DNA from: Fomes fomentarius
Lineage: Eukaryota; Basidiomycota; Agaricomycetes; Polyporales; Polyporaceae
DNA length: 64,000 nt
Direction: 5' to 3'
Assembly: GCA_022606135.1 (NCBI GenBank)
Contig: JABYQN010000002.1
Location: 1,116,001-1,180,000, forward strand
In this document: positions 11,760 through 22,509 of the stretch, in pieces
Layout of the letters: each line of letters starts with the position of its first letter
Position numbering within the stretch: position 1 is the first letter of the stretch
The notes under the pieces: model-generated
Seen by the model: only the letters and a program-made list of their open reading frames with translations
What the model was told of the DNA's origin: nothing
Databases searched by the model: none
Program-made: the position numbers and the translations under genes

Positions 11760-12035
11760 CGGGCAAGCTTCATGGGGGAAGGCAAGTTCTACAATGTTGT
11801 TGCAATGTTGGCCCAGCCAAGGAACTCCCAGGAAGCAGAGATGAACCAAAGCAGGCCAGACGATCTGATGAACTGAACTGACAAGACACAGCAGTTGAAC
11901 CAAATCCTTTCCCAAGGCCATTTCCGGCGCCTACGTCCTTGACCTCTGCCAGACTTCTGTTGTCGACCCTTCTTCGTCACCGTTTCCCCGAGTCTTGCCG
12001 GAGTCTTATCGACTCACAACTACGACAGTTGGTTC
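11760..12035. promoter_or_regulatory. shared divergent promoter region
   Basis: 276 bp between two divergent start codons whose products both look mitochondrial. No obvious TATA element. A common promoter is inferred from spacing only. Confidence 0.4.
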
Positions 12036-13439
12036 ATGTCGAACACGGTGCTAGGTTGCGCACGAGCCGCACGCACAGTCGCCTTTTCCCGCCATGTCAC
12101 CCGCGCACTCACGACAGAGGCCTCGACGTCCACATCTCCCGCCGGCGACGTTCCTCCTCCTACTAGATCTCAGAACGACTTGAAGAGGCGACCGATCGGA
12201 AACTACCGTATGGCCAAATCTGACAAAACTGTATACATTCGCTCTTGGGACGACATTGGCAGCATGCCGGAGTTCTTCGCGCTGCTGAGGGGGGTCGAGA
12301 AGAGGTTTGGGCGCGTGCAGGAGTTCAGATTACCCCGGGTCAGTCTCCCTACCTCGTTTTGATAAAACAAGACACCTAGATATGTTCGAAAATGTCCGCA
12401 CGTACCAACTATTGACGCCATACCATGTACAGGACTATGACGTTCCTACTGCGTACTTGAACTACTTCATGGTACGGTTCGCTGAGGACGAAGCATACGA
12501 GCGCGTTCCGGGGAATGGCACCAACATCAGAGTTGAAGTTCCTGTCATCAAGGCAGACCGGAGTGGAGGTGTTGGTCTCGACGACCTACGCGACCTCCAT
12601 CGGTCCCAGGACAGGGATCCGGATCTCGACACTTCGGGACTGTACGGGCCGACAATATCGGTGACACCTACTGCAGAAGCATCCGAGTCCAGCACAACCA
12701 AGGTCATCGAGCTCGTCGTGCAGCGTGCAAGTACGTACCTACTCTTCGTTGCCCTCCCGTCGCTCACGTTTGCCCGTGCACAGAACACGATGAGCTGTTC
12801 GAACCGCGCCCGCGCGTCCGCCTCAATCCGGCGTTCGGTGTCGCCTTCCACAATTGGGGCGGGTTCTACACGCCTACAAGCGACGAACAGCCCGTCTCTC
12901 CGCAGATGGCGCAAGTGCTTGACAAGTGGAGCAAAGCTGCACGCGACGCGGCTCGCAAGAAGTCCCCCGATCACGATGAAAACGTCGCGCAGCGACTCGA
13001 TTCTCTCGAGCAGCAAGCCGCGCAAGCTCAGGAGCATAAGGAGGCGGCGCAAGACGATGAAGACGCTTCGAGCTCGAGTTCAAGTCCGAGCACCGAAGCT
13101 GAATCTCGAGCAGCGCACTACAAGATCGACGCATCGTTGTTTGATGTCAGCGTCGAGACGGCGCACGACGAGCCTGTCCCTGCCCCCGCGCCTGAGCTTA
13201 CGCCGTCGTCGCCTTCGGCGCTCGCGACTTCAACCGATCCCTCGACTTTGCGCCTGACGCGGAAGCAGAAGATCCTTGCGCTCGCACGGGAGAACGCGCG
13301 TGCACCCTTGCCTGATGCGAAGCGTGCGGCGGCGGAGCAAGAGGCGCAGAAGAAAGCGGGCGAGAAGAACCGGACGAGTGCAGATGTCGGGTCGATGCGG
13401 GAGAGGCTGTTGAAGCTGATGGGCGGAAAGTGGCTGTGA
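12036..13439 (+). CDS. predicted mitochondrial protein, function unknown
   Basis: Exons 12036-12338, 12433-12730 and 12784-13439 join to 418 residues. The first 30 residues are rich in Arg, Ala, Ser and Thr and lack acidic residues (ARAARTVAFSRHVTRALTT), as in a mitochondrial targeting peptide. A conserved-looking core follows: RPIGNYRMAKSDKTVYIRSW, then FFALLRGVEKRFGRVQEFRL and DVPTAYLNYFMVRF across intron 1. A middle block has FEPRPRVRLNPAFGVAFHNW then GGFYTP. The C-terminal third is low-complexity, acidic and Ala/Ser/Glu-rich, ending in a basic helix. The core could be a degenerate RNA-binding fold, but I do not recognise the family. Frame closure across both introns makes the gene itself secure. 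Confidence 0.75.
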
Positions 13440-14033
13440 GGCTCGTGTGGGATGCGGGAGAGTAAAGTACGTTATCTGCTCTGCTAATGGTGCATTGGAT
13501 AGATGGTAGAGAATGCACGCCCTTGCCCCTCAGTCGGTATGCAGGAACAGTATAGATGTCCGCCTGACCACCCGTTTGTGCATGCCGACAGTGATCATTA
13601 AGATGAAGGGTAAGCGCAAGAAACCGCCAAACGCGAATACTCCAGGGTATCAATGTGGTGGACGAGGCGCGATACACGGGTCACTGGGCATGTGCAAATT
13701 GTTGTGCGGTGTGTGTAAGTACAAGGTTCCGTCGACTGTGTGAGCTAATCGGATGACCACTAGGACTTCTTCCATTCAACTGTCGCCGCCTGCTGTACTC
13801 GCTGGTACCGCGCCTTGAACGGTTCAACATTCACCCGTCATCGATTCATCCCTTGCTCCTTCGTCACCCCTTCGTCTCTATACTTCCATCCTCGAGCATT
13901 TCTGAGGAACGAGTCTCGTCCTTTCCCCCAGCTTCTGCAACTCCCCCCACGTTGACCATCAGAAGGGTGAGTCATGGTGTGTGCACACCTCAGAGCCATG
14001 TGCATTGACTGTCGAGAGCGCAGAGTTGCTAGG

Positions 14034-16233
14034 ATGTGGCTCCTCAGCAGCAACCGTGCCGAACTGCATCACTTCACCGATCACACTGTCGTTCCCGGAG
14101 GGTACGCCATCCTATCACATACATGGGGGCCCAAAGAGCAGACATACCAGGAGGTACGCGCGATCCAAGCCGAATGCCAGAGCACAGGCAAGAATCCTCG
14201 CGATTGTGTGAACGAGAAGATCCGGGAGAGCTGTCGTCTCGCCGAGCGGCACGGCTACCGGTGGATCTGGATCGATTCGTGTTGCATCGACAAATCGAGC
14301 AGTAGCGAGCTCTCAGAGGCCATAAACTCCATGTTCACCTGGTATTCCAACTCGGAGGTATGCTATGCGTTCCTCGAAGACGTGCCAAGTAGCTGCGACC
14401 TCGCAGCTCCCGGTGCTCCCTTCCGGAGAGCGCGTTGGCACACTCGAGGCTGGACACTGCAGGAGCTCATTGCGCCCTCCCTTGTCGTCTTCGTTTCCAA
14501 CGACTGGATCCTCCTGGGGACCAAAGACAAGCTCGCCGATCTCTTGTCAGATATCACGGGTATTTGGCCCGGGATACTGACCTCCGAGGAGCATTATGCA
14601 AGTTGTAGCGTCGCAGTACGCATGTGTTGGGCTTCAAAGAGGAATACAAGTCGAGTGGAGGACGAGGCATATTGTCTCATGGGTCTCTTCAACGTCAACA
14701 TGCCGACCATCTACGGCGAAGGGCGCCGCGCCTTCCAGCGTCTACAGGAAGAAATCATGAAACGGACCTTCGACACTAGCCTCTTTGCTTGGGGTGGCTG
14801 GATCGACCCGACCAGCATCTATGAGCCATTGACCCCCGAAGGGATGAGAATTCTTGATCTGCCCAACATGTCTTTGCTTGCCTCCTCTCCGTCGGACTTC
14901 ATGATCCCATACTATTACTCTCCGAATGTATCTGATCCCCTGCAACCCTACTTATCGCTCGGATACGACAATGCCGGACAGGTGAGTTGCCTGTACTCCC
15001 CCCATTGTGTACACTCAATATCTGCGGGCACAGGGTGCGCAAAACGGTCGAGTCAAAGAGCCACGCGGTCCGTTCGGTGAACTCGCACTGCCCAGATTCG
15101 GGCAAACGAGCTATGGCATTGAATGTCGCTTCCCAGTCTTCGAAATGGACGGAGTCACGGTTGCGATCCTTTTATGCGAATGCAGCAAGTCACATATCGG
15201 CCTCTTCCTTCATCCTTCGCCCGAGCGTCTCCAGGATCGAACGAGGAAAATGTATCGTGTAGGATTCGGCTTCACGACTAGTAACGGAAAGCGGCGCACG
15301 TATCGTATCATGACCCTTGGTGCTGATTACGGCAACATCCAATTTGGAGGCAGGCCTGTTGGCACCATAGAATGGCGGGACATCTGCATTCAGCACGACC
15401 CAGACGGAAGCCATGAGCAGGCGCACTCTCGACTGATGATCGGTCGGCTCAAGGGCCTTGTGAACAATATCTGTCTGGAAACGCCTTTTCGCATCCCGAG
15501 GTCGCTTTCTGCGCAGTTCACCTCCCTAGGCTTCTCCGTCGGGAGTTCACGCTCGCTGCGCTATTTTGTGCAGAGTCATTCCGACGGCCTTCCATCCTGC
15601 TGGACCGCGATTTCATTCGAAAATCTGCGGTTGCCGGAAAGGATACAAGTCGTGCTCGGAACGTGCATACGACCATCCGGCGAGAATGTCGTGGGAAGTA
15701 CGATGTCCCATTGGGCGATTGTGGACATACGATATCTGGATACCTGGTACGAGATGCGCGACTGGGCACACGACTGTTCCCGGGACCACATCGAGGGATG
15801 GCCCCAGTGGACGAAGGAGTTCCGCGAGCGCGACAGAATCGTACGGCTTTCCTTCGCTCGATGCCCTATCACTCCTGCCACAACTGTCGTCATGCACCTC
15901 GAACTTGACGGGCCCGTCTACGAGCGCTTGTCGGAGGAGAAGAAATTGCCCCTCCCTTCAACCCCCAAGCAAAATGAGGTGCTTCGTGCGTCCGAGGATT
16001 CGTCGTCGCCAGTCCAGTTGGGGGAGGACAGTAGCGCTGCACTAGATGTCGAGCGGAAGGGGTCCGTGGCATTGGAGCCTCCTGCACAGGGGGACCGTTC
16101 CTTCCGAGTCCGACTCCCAGGTATCGACATCACTGCCCCGGTCGTCAGTGCACACGGTCCTCGAGCGTGCGCAGGCAGAAGTGCTGAAAGAGTCTTGAGA
16201 TCAATGCCGTCCGCGGGCCGTGGAGGATGGTAG
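14034..16233 (+). CDS. HET-domain protein (HET1), heterokaryon-incompatibility type
   Basis: Two exons, 14034-14981 and 15034-16233, give 715 residues. The N-terminal HET domain (PF06985 type) shows GGYAILSHTWG near residues 23-33, RWIWIDSCCIDKSSSSELSE, ARWHTRGWTLQELIAPSLVV and DEAYCLMGLFNVNMPTIYGE in the usual order and spacing. The C-terminal 400 residues form a second conserved region shared with the copy at 34.7 kb (FGGRP...WRDIC; ERLSEEK...LPLPS). HET proteins act in fungal non-self recognition and trigger cell death on activation. I chose the ATG that begins MWLLSSNRAEL because the paralogue starts identically, although the frame is open 20 codons further up. It is followed convergently by a coiled-coil gene (CC1). 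This is the only HET copy here without a visible lesion. Confidence 0.88.
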
Positions 16234-16950
16234 AGCGGATGATACCGAAGCAGCTGGGCCGACGGCACATTCCTCAACATAGACAAATGCTGCTTACACG
16301 GCGGAAGTAGCTGTTCCCTCACTATAGACGACTATATCATGCCGCGGTGTTGTGCGTGCGGTTACTCGTTGAGTCAGGATCGCCGGGTCCTGTCACATCG
16401 CCCAGGCTTCTATTTCTATACCCTCTGTGGAAACCTCGACGTAGCCTCCTGTTACCATTCACCAGCTCGCAGCAACTCAATCCTGATAGGAACTACTCTT
16501 CACGATGCGGGGGTGGCAGGTCCCGTCCTCTGGTCTGGTCCCCGACGACTGCTTCTTCGTATCCATGTCATCGGGGGTTCCTTTAATTCTGCGCGGCGAG
16601 GGGACGCTCTACATTCGGAGAGATGGACCCGCCGGAAAGCTCAAGCATAGAACTGCACGTATCACCCAGACATCCACATCTCAATGGTCGTCCTGCGAAT
16701 ATCTACATGAAGGACCATGTCATGTGCCCTCGCGAAGATGTGTGGACTCACTGACCTATGTAGTCAGTGCCGCTCTTCTCTTCGATCAGCAACCTCTTCA
16801 TGTAAGAATCACGACATACGTATAACACATTTGTTTATGTGCTCAGCTCGGGCAAGGAGTAGCCATACAACTGACATTTAGATCGTACCAGAGAGGTGGC
16901 GCGCACTCACGAGCCGCCAATTCCTCGCCGGCATCTACTTGCCCATACAA

Positions 16951-18537
16951 TCATTCAGGCCACATCACCGACTCCGTTCCATCCACTCGCGGTATCTTGG
17001 ACACCCCCTCCTTCGACCCGCCACCTGGATTCCCGGCTTCTCCTTCAACATGCTCAATCCCCCTTTTCTGCCCCTGCGCTCCCGATCCCATCTCGCCCGG
17101 AGGTCCCAGCAGGGCGTCGAGAGCGTCTGAGAAAGCCGCAGCGTGCCGGTCGCGCTTATTGTACGCCCGCGAGAGGATGCCGAAGAGCTTCTCGTTGAAG
17201 CCGACACGCTGGAGACCAAGGAGCTGCACCGTCGCCGTGCCTTCGGCGTACAGGTCGGCGAGGAGCGGGATGTACGTCTTTGCCTTTGCCTTCTGGGTCT
17301 TCGTGTCGACGTGGAAGGTCTTGCGCGCGAGGGCGGGCACGAATGTCTACGGCGTGCGGCGGGTCAGAAGGGGTACAGTGATAGAGCGACAGGAAGCTTG
17401 CGAGATCTTACGTCCGCTTCGTCGACCGCTTCGTCAACTTTGACCGCCCTTGGGCCGGCGTGGCAGAAGAAGGTCCCGGCGTAGATAATGCTGTCCGCGT
17501 CGACGTAGAAGAGTTCCCGCTGCTGGCCGGCTAGAGAGGTCCATTGGCTCATTCGCGTCCAGGAGCCTTCCCCTTCAGCCGGTTTGGGGTGGTAGAGAAA
17601 CTCGGGGAAGACGACGTATGCATGCTGTGAGGGCGGCGGGAACCACTTCAAGCACTCGCCGAAGAATGCATAGCCTCCGGTGCTGAGAGATTTGATGTGA
17701 GATGTTGATACAGAGTTGGAGGGAGACAGGCCACAGGCCACGCTCACCAAGCGTTGATAGCCGCCTGGAAAATGCACGTAGTCAGGTTTCCACGATCGAC
17801 GTGAGTAGTAAGCTCAATTGCACCTTGGACAGTAGCGGTAAATGAGTGCTTCTAAAGACAATCAATTCAGATTGGGGGCGGATTGAGGATGACGCGGCTG
17901 CTGGAAGTTCGGATAAGAAAGAACGAAACTGTCGGCGGGCGAACAATCAATCCCGTGTCAGATCTATACTTTCAACAAGCCCATCATAAGATGAGAATCA
18001 CCTGCGCAGCGTTTGTAGTAGTTTCCCTGTGATCCTCCTCCATGACGTCGGATAGTTCGTCCCTCATGTTGTCACAGAGCTGAGCGGCGTGTGCCGCGAC
18101 TCTAGCTAGCTGAGGCTTGAGTTGTTCGTACCGGGTTCGCCAGACGTCAACCTTCGGCTTGGCGTGCTGCAGCGATATTACGAGCATCTACCAATTCCTC
18201 GCGAAGAGCGCTGACCTGTGCGTGTAGCGCAGCGAGAACCTGTAACGACATTGAAGGTATACATAGACAACGTGAAATACCAACTTGGATGCGACGTACG
18301 GGAGTGGTGTCTTGCCCGGGCATACTGCAGTCTGTGCGCAAGCGCAAGATGTCAACTTCCTCGCGAAGAGAGGCGTTTTCCTATCGAAAGGATGATCATG
18401 CACTGTGATGTCAACCGGCAGCTCGTCGTGGCCAAAATTCGGCTTACCTGGTCTGTTTGCTGGAGCTGCTCGCGTACTTCCTTGAGTTGTGTTTGGAGGA
18501 ACTTGACGAACTCGTATGTAAGTTCGAGGTCTCCCAT
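16951..18537 (-). CDS. coiled-coil protein with conserved fungal C-terminal domain (CC1)
   Basis: A multi-exon gene, with start proposed at the MGDLELTYEF ATG. The N-terminal part is predicted coiled coil (FVKFLQTQLKEVREQLQQTD, then ASLREEVDILRLRTD, then VLAALHAQVSALREELVDA). The C-terminal domain includes GGYAFFGECLKWFPPPSQHA, QQRELFYVDADSIIYAGTFF, CHAG, and after an intron LYAEGTATVQLLGLQRVGFN. The same domain occurs in the gene at 22.5-24.7 kb (EVFYLHEGRIFYAGTYVCHT; LYYEGTLTVRVLGFERVRFN). It resembles a basidiomycete family that I believe is catalogued as DUF6697; an HMM search must confirm this. The internal exon borders near 18.1-18.25 kb are uncertain, since the simplest splice leaves a 25-nt gap. 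It is convergent with HET1. No enzymatic motif is visible. Confidence 0.6.
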
Positions 18538-19111
18538 GACAACAGAGGCTCTGGGCTACATCCGTAGACTGCGTTCGCCATAGTTGTAGTATGTGCGTAC
18601 CGCAGCACACACTGGCAGCGTGGTAAACGAAGTTAGACCTTGAACCTTGACCATTACATAAGTATACATCACAGACATCACACTGGAACGGACACATCAT
18701 TTCCTCCACCCAGAAACCTTGGAGAAACGATGAGCTTGCTCAGTTTCACAAGGTTCGTTGGGTTAGGTCTACAGGGATAGGTAAGCCTGATTTATCTGCC
18801 CTGGAAAAGGCGTTGGAGGCCTATTTCTGCAGGTCTAAGGGGCTTATCTCACCGCATGGAACTTTTTATTTCCATTTCCATTTCCTATTCCTTTCTTGAC
18901 TTCGCAAAGGATTCGATCTTTGCAGTGTCACAGACTGCCACGGCCGACAGATCTCCGATGGCGGCAATGCCCGTGACAACACTCGGTAAACCGGCGAAGA
19001 TGTTCCGTCTCCCGAGCGTCTGGTATCCTTACCCCGCATCCACTCCCTCCCAAATATCTCCCGAGGGTTGCAGTTCCGAACCACTTTGCACGTTCTACAA
19101 CATCAACATCA
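18538..19111. other. intergenic between CC1 and GCDH
   Basis: Divergent promoter interval of about 570 bp for the coiled-coil gene (-) and the acyl-CoA dehydrogenase (+). A plus-strand frame from 18856 overlaps the first GCDH exon and shows no family similarity. Confidence 0.4.
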
Positions 19112-21044
19112 ATGCTTGCGAGTGGCATTCTTCCAATGTCAAGCCTTTCCCGGACGTGTACAGCCCGCGCATTGCGCGGTGTTGTGTCGAACAGGCGAAT
19201 GGCTTCTGGTCAGTGTTCAGTGTCATCAGCAGTTAGAGGATTGACCACTGAACACACTTGCAGGAACGGCCAAGTTTCATTGGGAGGTAATTACTCAGCC
19301 ACACCCTGCCCATGCCTGTGTTGACAACGTCGCTTCAGGATCCCCTGAACGCGGAGGGACTCCTCACGGAGGAGGAGGTTGCAATTCGGTGCGTATACAT
19401 ATCTCTATACCTATCAAGCTTTGTCGAATCTCCCCATGTGTAGAGATACTGCAAGAGCCTTCTGCCAGGTAAGTCACTGTATGAACTCCCTTCACCATCC
19501 GTCTTAATAGGGCACTAATAGGAGAACCTACTCCCGCGCGTGATTGAAGCTCAGCGGACAGAGGGTGCGTTAAAGATCTTGAGACCGTCCCATGTCGGCA
19601 CACGTTAACTGGCTTCTAGAGTTCAACCACAACGTCCTACCTGCTATGGGCGAGCTAGGTTTGCTTGGACCTACCATTCAAGGGTACGGTTGTGCAGGTG
19701 TGAGCAGTGTAGCCTATGGCCTCATCGCCCGTGAAGTTGAACGGTACGCGCTCTCCCTATCATTTTATCTGTAAACGTGTCATAACAGCATATAAAGGAT
19801 CGACTCTGGCTACCGGTCAACAATGTCGGTGCAGTCGTCCCTTGTGATGCACCCAATCTATGCCTATGGTACCCCGGAGCAGAAGGAGAAGTACCTGCCG
19901 TTACTAGGTCAGCTCCCCATTCCCTGCGACATGATCGTCATACTGAGAATACTCGCATTATAGCGAAAGGAAAGATTATCGGATGCTTCGTGCGTGCTCG
20001 ACTGTCTCCATATCGTTCGGGACGCTTACCGCTCTCCAGGGTCTCACAGAACCGAATCATGGCTCTGACCCAGCCGGGATGGAGACGACCGCACGCGAAG
20101 TCGATGGGGGTACGTCATCAACGGCGCGAAGACATGGATCACAAATGCCCCTGTCGCGTAAGGAGTAACATCGTCCGCGTTCACTAACCCGTGACTGATG
20201 CGTCTTTTCTATAGCGACATTTTCGTCGTATGGGCGCGTTGCAAGTGGGACAACAAAATCCGCGGCTTCATCCTCGAGAAGGGCACGAAGGGCCTCACCG
20301 CACCACCCATCAAGAACAAGCTCGCGCTCCGGTGCTCACTCACCGGTTCAATCTTCATGGACAATGTCGCCGTCTCGCGCGACGCTCTCCTTCCGCACGG
20401 GCAGGGCCTCGGTGCGCCGTTTGGATGCCTGAACAACGCACGCTACGGGATCTCGTGGGGCGCCATGGGGGCGCTGGAGGACTGCGTACACCGGACACGC
20501 GAGTACGCGCTGGAGCGGCACCAGTTCAAGCGCCCGCTTGCGTCGTTCCAGCTCGTGCAGAAGAAGCTGGTCGACGCCCAGACTGAAGTCACGCTTGGGC
20601 TGCTTGCGAGCTTGCAAGTGCGTATATCACAAGAGCCTTTCGTGACAGTCGGGGCTAATCGGGTGGCTTCGCGACAATAGGTTGGCCGGCTGAAGGACGA
20701 GGGGAAGGTCACCCCGGAGATGATCAGTCTCGTGAAGCGCAACAACTGCGGGAAGGCACTCGAGCACACACGGAAGGTGCTTGATATCCTGGGTGGGAAC
20801 GCGTGCGCGGACGAGTACGTGTGGCTTCCCTCGCCCGCCCTTGTGAACGACACTCATATATGGTTGAACAGGTACCATGTTGGAAGACATGTCGCGAACC
20901 TACAGGTCGTCAATACCTACGAGGGGACCTACGTAAGTGTTGACATCGACTCTGAGTGTGCGCGCGCTAATGTCGATACTGTAGGATATACATACACTTA
21001 TTCTCGGGAAGGCGATCACGGGCATACAAGCATTCGCTAACTAA
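19112..21044 (+). CDS. glutaryl-CoA dehydrogenase (acyl-CoA dehydrogenase family), one-base frameshift
   Basis: Oxidatively decarboxylates glutaryl-CoA to crotonyl-CoA in lysine/tryptophan breakdown; FAD enzyme of the mitochondrial matrix. The N-terminus ([20 protein letters not shown]) is a typical presequence, followed over many small exons by [24 protein letters not shown], then the flavin/substrate motifs [38 protein letters not shown], and the catalytic-base region NTYEGTY then [13 protein letters not shown]. Splice sites fit everywhere except at a G5 run (20106-20110). There one G is missing between EVDGG and YVINGAK, so translation would shift. I see no intron that would remove the shift without losing the conserved segment. 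It is either an assembly error or a recent mutation. Its 3' end is duplicated in inverted orientation at 37.2-38.0 kb. Confidence 0.85.
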
Positions 21045-21244
21045 CATGTACAGGGGAGGGGGGAATGCATGGTGAGAGTAACAATACTACAAGATATCGT
21101 CTACGTATGTGTCCATATCCGTTGTCGCGTGCGGAGAAGACCTTTGGAGGTCTGGACATGACTGTCCGGACGATACCCAAACCCGACAGCCAGTGATGGA
21201 CCCAATCAACATGCCATGGCGTTGGGGTCTCGTCTGACCCACAA

Positions 21245-22130
21245 GGTGTATTCGCGGGCGTCGGGGATCCCGGCGAGGTTGGGGCTGTAGAGTTCGAGAT
21301 TCGGATTGCTTCGTCATGAAGTCGGTGATCATAGTTTGCCGGAGCCTCTGCGGCTTCTGGTGCACATCCTCGCCTTGAGGGTCACGAAGGCTTGCTCCCT
21401 GTCGGGAAATGCTCTTGAAGGAAGGGAGCGGCGCACCCGTGGTTCGCGATAGACGCTGGTAGGCGTGCCCGTCGAGTTCGGTGTGTATAATGAGAGTTGT
21501 TGGGGCCAGGGAACAACGAGTGAAGGACAACCGTATAGTCCGTTCGGCGTCGCCGAATTCTCTCGTCATATTAGGCCAGTCGCTGATGTGATCCTGGGAG
21601 CAATCATGCGTGGGGGGGATGGCTCCGGGACCCAGTGGCCAGTGGGAAGGCGGTGGTGAATCCGCAACGTAGCCCAATGAGGCGTTCTGTGACTCGCTTG
21701 AACCGCGCTTTGCAGCTTCGGGTGACGGCGCTTGGCACATGCCTAGGATGAGATGAACGAGTTCCCCTAGATTGCCGTAATAGTTTACCACCGTAGTCAC
21801 AGTGGTGGGCAAGTCATAATGATGCTTCTCGCCGCCCACGAGCTCGGCATTACCTCTAGAGCAGCGTCCCTTCAATCCCAGCGCTATGAACTGCTTGAAG
21901 AGCCATTTCGGAATGAAGCTTCCGAGTCAAATTGTTTGCCTTTGAACAGACGGTGCATTTTCTCCGATCTCTGGTAACCCGTGGAATCATGGCCAGCCTC
22001 TCAAGACAGATGTCACGCCAGATGACCTTCATGGGATCGGATTTCCCCCCGAAGCGGATGTTGTAGTATTCGTTGCCCAGGATGACGATATGTCTGTAGT
22101 AGTCTCCTTGAACTTCGTCTGCAACGCAGT
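21245..22130 (-). pseudogene. truncated HET-family gene, C-terminal half only
   Basis: The minus strand encodes the C-terminal region of the HET2 type: YNIRFGGKSDPMKVIWRDIC, LGMCQAPSPEAAKRGS, THDCSQDHISDWPNMTREFG, ELDGHAYQRLS and SLRDPQGEDVHQKPQ. The HET domain itself is absent. Several frame breaks interrupt the copy, and the normal stop after DFIMTK is changed from TAA to CAA (21306-21308). Its 5' end fuses directly to sequence matching the upstream region of the coiled-coil gene. It is the left-arm equivalent of HET2 (34756-36858) and is convergent with GCDH just as HET2 is with the GCDH relict. Confidence 0.85.
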
Positions 22131-22509
22131 GACTACATAAGAATTTGGAACTGAGCCGATCACACTCAGCTGAACCGAGCCGGCGTTTTCTCTCACGAAC
22201 CGGTCTGAGACAGTACTATTTCATTCAAGGTCTTCTGCCAAACCCCCAAGGGTCTTTCCTGGGCCTTTCATCCGTAAGGTTTACGATGCCTCGACTACTT
22301 CATATCCTTTACTGATTGAGGACGCACAGTCCTGACACAGCCTAAGAGTGGCGCTGGCCGTGGCACAGTTCTAGTTCGCACCGCCCGACTTGCATGGCCA
22401 CAACATCAACTTGGAGTATCGTACTTAGAAGCAGAACGCGACAGTCAACATAAGGTTCGCTACGAGTCCCGAGACATCTCATTGACTGATTCGAGGTCTA
22501 TTGGCACAG

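Noticed and set aside
12462..13134. Minus-strand frames of 196 and 86 codons
   Set aside because: Antisense to the well-supported three-exon mitochondrial gene; caused by GC-rich third positions.
20106..20215. Treating the GCDH frameshift as part of a longer intron starting gtacgtcatc
   Set aside because: It would remove [12 protein letters not shown], which is conserved in the family and encoded intact.
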